Positions 9,326 to 16,522 of a stretch of DNA of 64,000 nt are shown piece after piece. The stretch is from Geobacter sp. (lineage in GTDB: Bacteria; Desulfobacterota; Desulfuromonadia; Geobacterales; DSM-12255). The notes beneath the pieces were generated by a model. That model worked only from the letters and a program-made list of their open reading frames with translations, was not told the origin of the DNA and ran no database searches. Position numbers and translations under genes: made by a program. Each line of letters opens with the position of its first letter. The first letter of the stretch is position 1. Where the stretch lies: contig WKKR01000003.1 in the NCBI GenBank assembly GCA_009684525.1, positions 248,001-312,000 on the forward strand, written 5' to 3'.

Positions 9326-9862
9326 ATGGAGAATATTCGAGTCATGGTTGTTGATAATGATCCAAATGATGAGATTATTACCATGAAAGCATTACAGTTG
9401 AATAACATTGGGAGCCAGATCATAAAGATGCAGGATGGGGTAACGGCCCTTGAGTATCTCATCCAGGGACGAGAGATTCCGGATGGCGAAGGTCCGCATG
9501 TCCCGGGATTACTGCTTCTGGACCTGAACATGCCGGGAATGGCCGGGATGGAAGTGCTGACGCGGTTGCGGGCTGAGGAGAAAACAACCTCGCTGCCGGT
9601 TGTCATCACGACCTCATCGACCGATCATCGGGAGATCAGTGCCTGTTTTGCCGCTGGAGCGAATGGCTATCTGCATAAGTCCGTACGGTTTGACGAGTTC
9701 GTGAAAAATATGGGAGAGATCGTCTCAAAGTGCATAAAGGGATACGCTGCTGCGCTGCAGGGAGCTCCCGGGCAGTGTTTCCCGGAAATCACAGATGTCG
9801 GGAACTGTGCGGCGCTGAACCTGCTGGAGTCCGGGATTGATACTTGTGGTGAATATGGTTGA
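9326..9862 (+). CDS. Receiver-domain response regulator
   Basis: Single receiver domain with acidic pair around 10-12, phospho-acceptor D66 (LLLLDLNMPG), Thr-Ser switch region (VITTSS) and Lys in YLHKS, followed by about 40 C-terminal residues without a recognised output domain (178 in total). The long loop before D66 resembles Rcp1/phytochrome-type receivers. The start MENIRV follows GGGGAGGA; an ATG five codons upstream overlaps that ribosome site. It lies between the Cys-rich small protein and a GGDEF protein, which it may link in a phosphorelay controlling cyclic di-GMP. Confidence 0.9.
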   Translation: MENIRVMVVDNDPNDEIITMKALQLNNIGSQIIKMQDGVTALEYLIQGREIPDGEGPHVPGLLLLDLNMPGMAGMEVLTRLRAEEKTTSLPVVITTSSTDHREISACFAAGANGYLHKSVRFDEFVKNMGEIVSKCIKGYAAALQGAPGQCFPEITDVGNCAALNLLESGIDTCGEYG

Positions 9863-9931
9863 GAGGCGATGTCGTGCGGGAAAGCCGATGAATGGATGCT
9901 ATCTCGCACATGAACTCCTGAAAGTGCATAG

Positions 9932-12250
9932 ATGACGATTCGCGTAAAATCTCTGGCCATTGTTCTCGTTGCGTGGGCAGGTCTCATGGCTATCTCGTAT
10001 GGGGCCTCTCAGCTTATCCTCATGAAGAGCTTCCGCTCTCTGGAAACGGAAGAGCTGCATCGTAATCTCGGCAGAGTGGTCGATGCCATTAATGAGGAAC
10101 TGTGCGCCCTCGAACGATCGACGCAGGACTGGGCGGAATGGGGTGACACATATGCATACATGAAAACCCGGGATGCAGCATTTATCCGGAAAAACGTGAA
10201 CAGCACGCCGTTTATCTCCCTGAAACTGAATTTGATGCTCTTTGTGGATTCTCGCGGGAGACTGGATTACGGCAAGGCATTTGACCTGCAGCGAGGGGTG
10301 GAGGTTCCCCTTTCGGAATCGGTTCGACGGTACATACTAGCCAATCGCCGAATTATCGGTATTGGCGACAGCAGGGTCGTGGCACGGGGTATCGTCTGTC
10401 TCCCCGAGGGGCCAATGCTCTTGTCGGCGCGGCCGATCCTCGACAATGAGCGGAGGGGACCGTCCCGCGGCACCCTTGTCATGGCACGCTTCCTTGATAA
10501 GGCCGGGATCCGGGCAATCGGCGCGCGGACGCATCTGGCCGTGGATATCTCCCCACTTTCGATTGCTCAGCAAAATGAGGCGCTGCACTCCCCGCCTCCC
10601 GGCATACTTTCGCCTAAGGATAGAGACCCCATATACCTGGAAGAGCCGCAAGAAAATACCATCTCCGGTTATACCTTTTTCAAGGATGTGAATGGTGCGG
10701 ATGCTCTCCGCGTCAGGGTCGCCCTGTTGCGGGACATCTATCACTCAGGGGCGGCAAGTGTACGCTATTTCATCATCACGCTTCTCGGGGCAGGCGTGGT
10801 CTTTTCGACCCTCATTCTCCTGCTGCTGGAGAAGCTGGTCCTTTCACGTGTTGCCGTGCTTGGGCAGGAGGTCCATGAGATCGGCGTCTCCGGGTATCTG
10901 GGCAGCCAGGTTGCCGAAACCGGCAATGACGAGCTGACAACCCTGGCGGCATCGATCAACGGGATGCTCAGGGCGCTCTGCACGGCCGAAGCGCACTACA
11001 GGTCGCTTGTGGAACAGCTTCCAGCGGTTATGTACATCCTGTCGGCCGATCTGACGAACAGGGTCCACTACATGAGCCCCCAGATCGTCTCTCTGCTGGG
11101 GTATACCGCGGAGGAATTCAAGGCCGATCCACTGTTCTGGTTGGGGAAGATCTTCCCGGAAGATCGGGAGCGCGTCCTGACCCGGCTTTCCTACTGTCAG
11201 GCAGAGAACCTTCCTTTTTGCGATGAGTACCGAATGGTGGGGAGTGATGGCGAGATTCGCTGGTTTTCCGATCAGTATGAGTACGTGCGGCACGGATTAG
11301 GTTCCGACCATTACGTCCTCGGGTTGATGTTCGATATAACCAGATTGAAGCAGTGCGAGGACTCTCTCAGGCTTTCGTTGGCCAAGGCAGAAGCGGAACG
11401 GGCGAAAAACGAGGCGTTCATTGCCGGGTTGGGAGATCCGATCAGTGTCCAGGATACGGATTACAGGATACTTTTTCAGAACCATCTCAGCAGAGAGGAG
11501 ATGGGCGACCACGTGGGAGAATTCTGCTTCCAGGCCTATCACGGCCTGAATGCCGTGTGCGATGGCTGTCTCATGGTGGAAGCCGTGCGCGACGGGAAAG
11601 TCCACCAGGGGGAATATGAGGCGGACCGGGGCTATGGGAAGCGTTCCCTGGAGGTAACCGTATCGCCGGTCAAGGATTCAGCAGGTAACATCATTGCGGC
11701 CATTGAGCTCACCAGGGACATCTCCGAGCGCAAGGAAGCCGATGGCAAGCTCTTGTACATGAGTACGCATGACTTGTTGACCGGTCTTTACAATCGTGCA
11801 TTTTTCGACGAAGAGTTGACCAAGTTGTCGCGGGGAAGGCAGTATCCCGTGAGTATCATTGTTGCCGACCTGGATGGCCTGAAGGCCGTTAATGATACCA
11901 TGGGGCATGCGACCGGGGACCGGTTGATCCAGATGGCGGCACAGGTGCTGAGCGAAGCATTTCGAGCCGAGGATGTGGTTTCCCGGATCGGAGGGGACGA
12001 GTTTGCGGTCTTGCTGCCGGATACCGATGACCTGGCTGCCCAGGTTGCCGTGGAACGGATTCGGCACTGCCAGAACCAGATGAATGAGTCTGGGCGCGGG
12101 CTGAACATCAGCGTGTCCCTCGGCGTCGCGACCGCGAAGACGAAAAAAGAGCTGGTATCGGCGTTGAAGCTGAGTGACGAACGGATGTACCGCGATAAGT
12201 ATGCCAAGAGCTGCAGGCGGATGGATAATGGTTGCCCTGCCAGCGTGTGA
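9932..12250 (+). CDS. CHASE4/PAS diguanylate cyclase
   Basis: Membrane diguanylate cyclase of 772 residues making cyclic di-GMP from two GTP. Order: N-terminal membrane helix (about 8-28), periplasmic CHASE4-like sensor (about 30-270, with the RSTQDWAEWGDTY motif), second membrane helix (about 275-300), HAMP-like linker, PAS (about 355-480), a second PAS-like region with clustered Cys (EFCFQ...VCDGC) that could bind a metal or heme, and GGDEF. The active-site IGGDEF is near residue 688, with RAED five residues upstream, an intact RxxD inhibitory site, so product feedback is expected. It probably feeds the PilZ proteins located 600-1500 bp downstream. Confidence 0.93.
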   Translation: MTIRVKSLAIVLVAWAGLMAISYGASQLILMKSFRSLETEELHRNLGRVVDAINEELCALERSTQDWAEWGDTYAYMKTRDAAFIRKNVNSTPFISLKLNLMLFVDSRGRLDYGKAFDLQRGVEVPLSESVRRYILANRRIIGIGDSRVVARGIVCLPEGPMLLSARPILDNERRGPSRGTLVMARFLDKAGIRAIGARTHLAVDISPLSIAQQNEALHSPPPGILSPKDRDPIYLEEPQENTISGYTFFKDVNGADALRVRVALLRDIYHSGAASVRYFIITLLGAGVVFSTLILLLLEKLVLSRVAVLGQEVHEIGVSGYLGSQVAETGNDELTTLAASINGMLRALCTAEAHYRSLVEQLPAVMYILSADLTNRVHYMSPQIVSLLGYTAEEFKADPLFWLGKIFPEDRERVLTRLSYCQAENLPFCDEYRMVGSDGEIRWFSDQYEYVRHGLGSDHYVLGLMFDITRLKQCEDSLRLSLAKAEAERAKNEAFIAGLGDPISVQDTDYRILFQNHLSREEMGDHVGEFCFQAYHGLNAVCDGCLMVEAVRDGKVHQGEYEADRGYGKRSLEVTVSPVKDSAGNIIAAIELTRDISERKEADGKLLYMSTHDLLTGLYNRAFFDEELTKLSRGRQYPVSIIVADLDGLKAVNDTMGHATGDRLIQMAAQVLSEAFRAEDVVSRIGGDEFAVLLPDTDDLAAQVAVERIRHCQNQMNESGRGLNISVSLGVATAKTKKELVSALKLSDERMYRDKYAKSCRRMDNGCPASV

Positions 12251-12417
12251 CTCCGTGTCGAACAAAGATGGCAAATGCCACGGTCGCGAGTATTTCTAAA
12301 TCATCAAAGAGGAGATGGGCTGTCTGCCGGAGTCCTGGGGTTTTCATTTTCCTGCTTGTTTGATATGCTTTGGGCATTGTTACATTGATGCGGAATCCCT
12401 GAAGCGATGGAGGGGAT

Positions 12418-12822
12418 ATGGTCAGGTATATCGAGGTGAAAAGCCGGGCACGGTCTGAGTTTATCGATATCACCGAACAGGTGCATGAGGTTGTGCGGAG
12501 TTTTGGCGTACGAAGTGGCATGTGCCACCTTTTTGTGCTGCACACGACTGCCGGGATCACCGTGAACGAAGGAGCAGACCCTGCTGTTCAGCGGGACATT
12601 GTCGGTTTCCTCAATAAACTGGTCCCCAACGATCCCTATTTCACCCATGCTGAAGGGAATTCGGACGCCCATATCAAGTCCATGCTGGTGGGGACTTCAC
12701 AGCGGATCTTCGTTGACAATGGCAAGCTGGTGCTCGGCACCTGGCAGTCCATTTATTTTTGCGAGTTTGACGGCCCCCGTGCACGTAAGGTGGCGGTCAA
12801 GATTACTGCCGATGAAGTCTGA
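12418..12822 (+). CDS. YjbQ family protein (UPF0047)
   Basis: A 134-residue YjbQ-family protein with the characteristic HTTAGITVNEGADPAV block near residue 42 and GTWQSIYFCEFDGPR near the C-terminus. Members form trimers with a buried His-rich metal site; some have been linked to thiamine phosphate synthase activity, but the physiological role is unclear. AGGGG lies just before the ATG. Monocistronic in appearance: a signalling gene precedes it and an opposite-strand PilZ gene follows after 32 bp. Confidence 0.93.
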   Translation: MVRYIEVKSRARSEFIDITEQVHEVVRSFGVRSGMCHLFVLHTTAGITVNEGADPAVQRDIVGFLNKLVPNDPYFTHAEGNSDAHIKSMLVGTSQRIFVDNGKLVLGTWQSIYFCEFDGPRARKVAVKITADEV

Positions 12823-12854
12823 ACTGCCCATCTTGCGGAAATGAGGCTCTCACC

Positions 12855-13196
12855 TCATGCCGGAGCCAGCGTTTCGTCGCACAGTCGACGATAGCGTTCC
12901 TCGCCGGACAGAAACCGTTCGATCCTCACACCAAACCCGCTTTTCTTGACCAGCCGGATCATCTGAGGCGGGACCTTTTTTGCCCACATCACCCGTCCCA
13001 CCACGGAAACCACCTGCTCGTCGGCAAGTATCAGGTTGATCGTCACCCTGCTGCCCGGTGGGGCGATATTCGTTGTCTTGATAAACATTCCATCGGGGCT
13101 GATATCTTCGGTAAAGGCCAGTCGGTTGGGATCATCGATGCCGAAGCGGAGCGCAAACCTCCTGCGGCGGCGTTTCAGAATGCGTTTCTCGGCCAT
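12855..13196 (-). CDS. PilZ-domain protein
   Basis: Small 113-residue protein with an Arg-rich N-terminus (RRRRRFALRFG) followed by TEDISPDGMFIKT, matching the PilZ cyclic di-GMP signature RxxxR...(D/N)xSxxG. PilZ proteins bind cyclic di-GMP and change motility, exopolysaccharide or enzyme activity through a partner. There is no other domain, so it must act on a separate protein. GGAGATT precedes the ATG. It is divergent from a second PilZ gene and close to a diguanylate cyclase, an effector-rich neighbourhood. Confidence 0.9.
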   Translation of the reverse strand: MAEKRILKRRRRRFALRFGIDDPNRLAFTEDISPDGMFIKTTNIAPPGSRVTINLILADEQVVSVVGRVMWAKKVPPQMIRLVKKSGFGVRIERFLSGEERYRRLCDETLAPA

Positions 13197-13470
13197 AATC
13201 TCCTGCTCGTGTCGGTAGGATGTTTGCTGCGGGGAAGTATACCACTACCTTTGGAGTGTGCAATATGCTGGCGCGGGGGCTTCCCTGTGCATGTGCAATT
13301 CTGATGCTCGCTGTATGGGAAGTGTGCAGCATCGGTGATCCGCAGACATTGGCGCGCGCTTAAAAAAATAAACTTTACTGTTGGTTATGTTTGAAAATAA
13401 GATGGCATAGGACGTGATAGAAGTTTGTCTGCGAAGCAGCACCACATTGAACTGCCGGAGAGAAACTGCC

Positions 13471-13860
13471 ATGGAAAAACGGAGATTCGTTCGGGTTCCC
13501 CTGAAGGTGGAAGCATACGTCAGCTGTCGATCCATTGCCTTCAAAGGCGAGGTGGCAAACCTGAGCCTGAATGGGATGTTTATCGCCTGCAAGGAAACCC
13601 TTGAGGAAGGAGATATTGCCAGGATTACCCTTTATCTGACCGGTACCAGCAGGAGACTGGATGTTTCCATTACTGCAAACGGTCGGGTCATCAGGGTCGG
13701 CGAGGGGATGGTTGCATTCCAGTTCCAGGATATGGATCTCGATTCGTTTACCCAGTTGCGCAATATCATTTCATTCAATGCCGGTGATGCCGACCGGGTC
13801 ATAAACGAGTTCATGCATGCGGTGGTGCTGGCGGACCATGAGGAAAGGAAGGCTTCCTAA
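13471..13860 (+). CDS. PilZ-domain protein
   Basis: A 129-residue protein starting MEKRRFVRVPLKVEAYV with RRFVR as the first arm of the cyclic di-GMP site and NLSLNGMFI as the second. A C-terminal helix of about 35 residues follows the barrel. It is transcribed away from the other PilZ gene and ends at a strong terminator. CGGAGAG lies upstream of the chosen ATG; the frame is open from 13414 but only this start gives the standard PilZ N-terminus. The partner is unknown; cyclic di-GMP effector by family. Confidence 0.92.
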   Translation: MEKRRFVRVPLKVEAYVSCRSIAFKGEVANLSLNGMFIACKETLEEGDIARITLYLTGTSRRLDVSITANGRVIRVGEGMVAFQFQDMDLDSFTQLRNIISFNAGDADRVINEFMHAVVLADHEERKAS

Positions 13861-13890
13861 CCGACTATACAATCGCCGGCGTAACAAAAG

Positions 13891-13927
13891 AGGCCGTTTC
13901 CCGTGGGGGAGGCGGCCTTTCGTTTTT
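13891..13927 (+). terminator. Intrinsic terminator after PilZ gene
   Basis: Stem AGGCCG (13891-13896) with CGGCCT (13913-13918), then TTCGTTTTT. It could also end the convergent gatC transcript. Confidence 0.75.
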
Positions 13928-13955
13928 CGGATGGATAGTCCCGACAGGGAAACGG

Positions 13956-14243
13956 TTATTCGATCACCTTCGGGACGCGGAAGAAGTCGCCCACCCGGTC
14001 AGGCGCGGCGGCAAGCGAGAGGTCCACCGCAAGTGACGGTGACGTGACATCTTCACGGAAGGCGTTTTCCATGGGAACTGCATGTGCCGTGGGTGAAACC
14101 TGGGAGGTGTCGAGTTCGTTCAGTTTCTCCACATAGGCCAGTATGGCATCCATCTGGCCGGTGAAGGTGTCAACCTCCTGTTCGCTCAAATCGAGTCGCG
14201 CCAATTTGCCAACGTGTTCCACATCTCCCCTGGTTATCTTCAT
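13956..14243 (-). CDS. gatC: Asp/Glu-tRNA(Asn/Gln) amidotransferase subunit C
   Basis: GatC is the small linker of the GatCAB amidotransferase, which turns mischarged Glu-tRNA(Gln) or Asp-tRNA(Asn) into Gln- or Asn-tRNA. The 95-residue protein has the expected length and motifs: N-terminal HVGKLARLDLSEQE, a middle helix, and C-terminal LREDV-like (FREDVTSP) and FFRVPKVIE. gatA and gatB are not in the window: downstream is the convergent PilZ terminator, so gatC stands alone, whereas it is often in an operon with its partners. It is divergent from a sensor kinase gene. Confidence 0.95.
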   Translation of the reverse strand: MKITRGDVEHVGKLARLDLSEQEVDTFTGQMDAILAYVEKLNELDTSQVSPTAHAVPMENAFREDVTSPSLAVDLSLAAAPDRVGDFFRVPKVIE

Positions 14244-14406
14244 CTGCCGGTTTCCTCCCTATGCCTGCAATTGCTCTATCGTTTCTAACACGGCTGGCGG
14301 AAAAAGGCAATGTCCTGCGGTCCGGTCAAGCCATTGCCGGCGCTTCATGAGCGTGATGATTGTGCAGGAAAGATGGCCGGCAGGGAATTCTTAACGGTTC
14401 GCTCCC

Positions 14407-14434
14407 TTGAATTAGCCACAGCGGCTGTTATACT
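14407..14434 (+). promoter_or_regulatory. Sigma70-type promoter for the GAF kinase
   Basis: TTGAAT (14407-14412), 16 bases, TATACT (14429-14434), about 40 bases before the TTG start at 14473. Confidence 0.6.
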
Positions 14435-14472
14435 TCAGCCAATGGGCTGTATGCCCTTTACAGGAGGGGTGT

Positions 14473-16092
14473 TTGGACTGGACGTGCTGCTGGCACAAGG
14501 ATGTGATTGCCCCTGAGGAATGCCCCTATATCGAGGAAGGGGAGGAGTACCTTTACGCCGCTCAACGGAGACGGATTCTGGAGAAGTGTCTCGAATGCCC
14601 CCGCTTCACCGTTGATGTCCAGCGGATGAGAGAGTCCGGAGAGCCGCTGGCCCCGCTCTTTTCCATCCTGACCAATGAATTTCTCGACATGAGGATCCGC
14701 CTCCAGTCCATGGATGGATTCCTCAACAGCAAAACGCGTGAAATCCGTTTCCTCCACGAATTGAACACCGTCCTGCAGACCTCCATGGACCTGGATGAGA
14801 TCCTCTCCGTGGCCATGACCGCCATTACCGCCGGCAAAGGTTTCGGGATGAACCGTGCCTTTTTGCTGATGTGCGACAAGGAGCAGCAATACCTTCGGGG
14901 CTATCTGGGGGTCGGGCCGCGCACCTACGATGAGGCCTGGCACATCTGGGAGGAGGTCAGCCGCAACGACCTTTCGCTCAAGGAGATGGCCCGCCAGTTC
15001 CAGATCAACAAGCTCTCTTCCGAGAAGGTCAAGTTCCACGATATTTTGGAACGGCTCACCATTCCTTTAAGCGACCAGGATCACATCCTCAATCGGGCTC
15101 TGCGCGAAAAACGACCGATCATGGTGGAAGATGCATTCCACAACTCTCAGGTAAATTTCCAGTTTGCCCAGACCCTCGGCGTCGACAGCTTTCTCGTCAT
15201 GCCCCTCGTTTCCAGCAACCGGCGGATCGGGGTCATTATTGCGGACAACTGCATCACCCATCGGCCCATCACCCAGCAGGATATTCAGTCGTTGGAAACC
15301 TTTGCCTTCCCGGTGGGGTTTGCCCTGGTGCGGGCTTCGCTGTACGAACGATTGCAGGAAGAGGTCGACAAGCTGACAGTGGCGAACCGGAAGCTGCAGG
15401 AACAGCAGGAACTCATCGTCAAGATGGAGAAGATGGCCCTGGTGGGGAGGATCACGTCGAGCATCGCCCACTCCATCCGCAACCCGCTGATGGTCATCGG
15501 TGGCTTTGCCCGCTCCCTGCTCAAGGATGTTACTGTTGACGACCCGAAGAAGGAGTATCTCGGCTCCATCGTTCAGGAGGCAAGGCAATTGGAGGATGTC
15601 CTGGAAGAGATCCTGAACTATTCGGAATCGCTCTACCCGGTCAAGGACCGCTGGGATATCAATCAGGTGGTGGCAGGTATCTGTCGTGAACTGCAGGACC
15701 GTTTCGAAGTGGAGCAGTGCGGCTGCCAGATGGAGCTGGCAAATGAGCTCCCCATGCTGTTCATAGACTACAAGCAGATATCCTATTGTATCCGCACCAT
15801 CCTGAGCAGCGCTCTCGACTATCGTGTGCGAGGGGGGAAGATCATTGTCAAGACCTGGCACGAGGGGGATGCAGTGTTCATCTGTGTGGACGATCGGTTC
15901 AGCACACTTACCACCTCAGCTTGGGATTCGCTGGTGACTCCGTTTGCCGAAACACAGGAGCTTGGCGTGGGGGTGGGCCTTCCGCTCTGCCGGACTATCC
16001 TGGAAAAATCGGGACACCGGTTGTCGCTCGAAAATCTGCCCGAAGGCGGCATTCGTTACATCATTCAGTTGCTGCAACATAAGGAGGAATGA
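14473..16092 (+). CDS. GAF-domain sensor histidine kinase with Cys-rich N-terminus
   Basis: Soluble kinase of 539 residues. The first 45 residues contain CC at 5-6, a His at 8, C17 and CLEC near 39-42, a possible metal or Fe-S site. A GAF domain (about 100-300), coiled coil, HisKA with H333 (SSIAHSIRNP) and a HATPase-like domain follow. The ATPase is unusual: the N-box position reads ISYCIRTILSSALDY without the usual Asn, and the DxGxG position reads VDDRFST; the last glycine box GVGVGLPLC is kept. ATP binding may be weak or altered. TTG start with AGGAGG seven bases upstream. A single-domain receiver follows four bases after its stop. Confidence 0.85.
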   Translation: MDWTCCWHKDVIAPEECPYIEEGEEYLYAAQRRRILEKCLECPRFTVDVQRMRESGEPLAPLFSILTNEFLDMRIRLQSMDGFLNSKTREIRFLHELNTVLQTSMDLDEILSVAMTAITAGKGFGMNRAFLLMCDKEQQYLRGYLGVGPRTYDEAWHIWEEVSRNDLSLKEMARQFQINKLSSEKVKFHDILERLTIPLSDQDHILNRALREKRPIMVEDAFHNSQVNFQFAQTLGVDSFLVMPLVSSNRRIGVIIADNCITHRPITQQDIQSLETFAFPVGFALVRASLYERLQEEVDKLTVANRKLQEQQELIVKMEKMALVGRITSSIAHSIRNPLMVIGGFARSLLKDVTVDDPKKEYLGSIVQEARQLEDVLEEILNYSESLYPVKDRWDINQVVAGICRELQDRFEVEQCGCQMELANELPMLFIDYKQISYCIRTILSSALDYRVRGGKIIVKTWHEGDAVFICVDDRFSTLTTSAWDSLVTPFAETQELGVGVGLPLCRTILEKSGHRLSLENLPEGGIRYIIQLLQHKEE

Positions 16093-16096
16093 ACAG

Positions 16097-16468
16097 ATGG
16101 CACGGTTATTAGTTGTGGACGACGAGGCCAGCATCAGGCTCCTCTATGCCCAGGAACTCAGCGAGGAAGGCCATGATATTGTGACTGCAGGGACTGCGGT
16201 CGAGGCGGCGGAGAAGCTGAAAGGCGAACACTTCGACTTGATCGTACTGGATATCAAGCTGAAGAACGAGAGCGGGCTGGACCTTTTGCAGAAAATCGTC
16301 AAGGAACGGCATGACATGCCGGTGATCCTCTGCACGGCCTTTTCGTGTTACAAGGACGATTTCTCCGCCTGGCTGGCCGATGGGTATGTGGTGAAATCCA
16401 GTGACCTGCAGGAGCTGAAGGACGAGATCAAGCGGGTCCTGGAAAAGAAGAAAACTGTCCGCGGCTGA
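16097..16468 (+). CDS. Single-domain response regulator
   Basis: CheY-like receiver of 123 residues with DDE at 8-10, D52 (LIVLDIKL), Thr in CTAF and Lys in VVKSS; no output domain. The start lies four bases after the GAF kinase stop with AAGGAGG ahead, so the pair is co-translated and presumably a cognate kinase/receiver. Such receivers act by protein contact or pass phosphate to a phosphotransfer protein. The next gene downstream is the sugar nucleotidyltransferase, 54 bp away, which could be in the same transcript. Confidence 0.93.
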   Translation: MARLLVVDDEASIRLLYAQELSEEGHDIVTAGTAVEAAEKLKGEHFDLIVLDIKLKNESGLDLLQKIVKERHDMPVILCTAFSCYKDDFSAWLADGYVVKSSDLQELKDEIKRVLEKKKTVRG

Positions 16469-16522
16469 TACCACGGGCATGTCCTGCATTGTAATGTCTA
16501 TAGATAAAGGAGAAACGCATAC

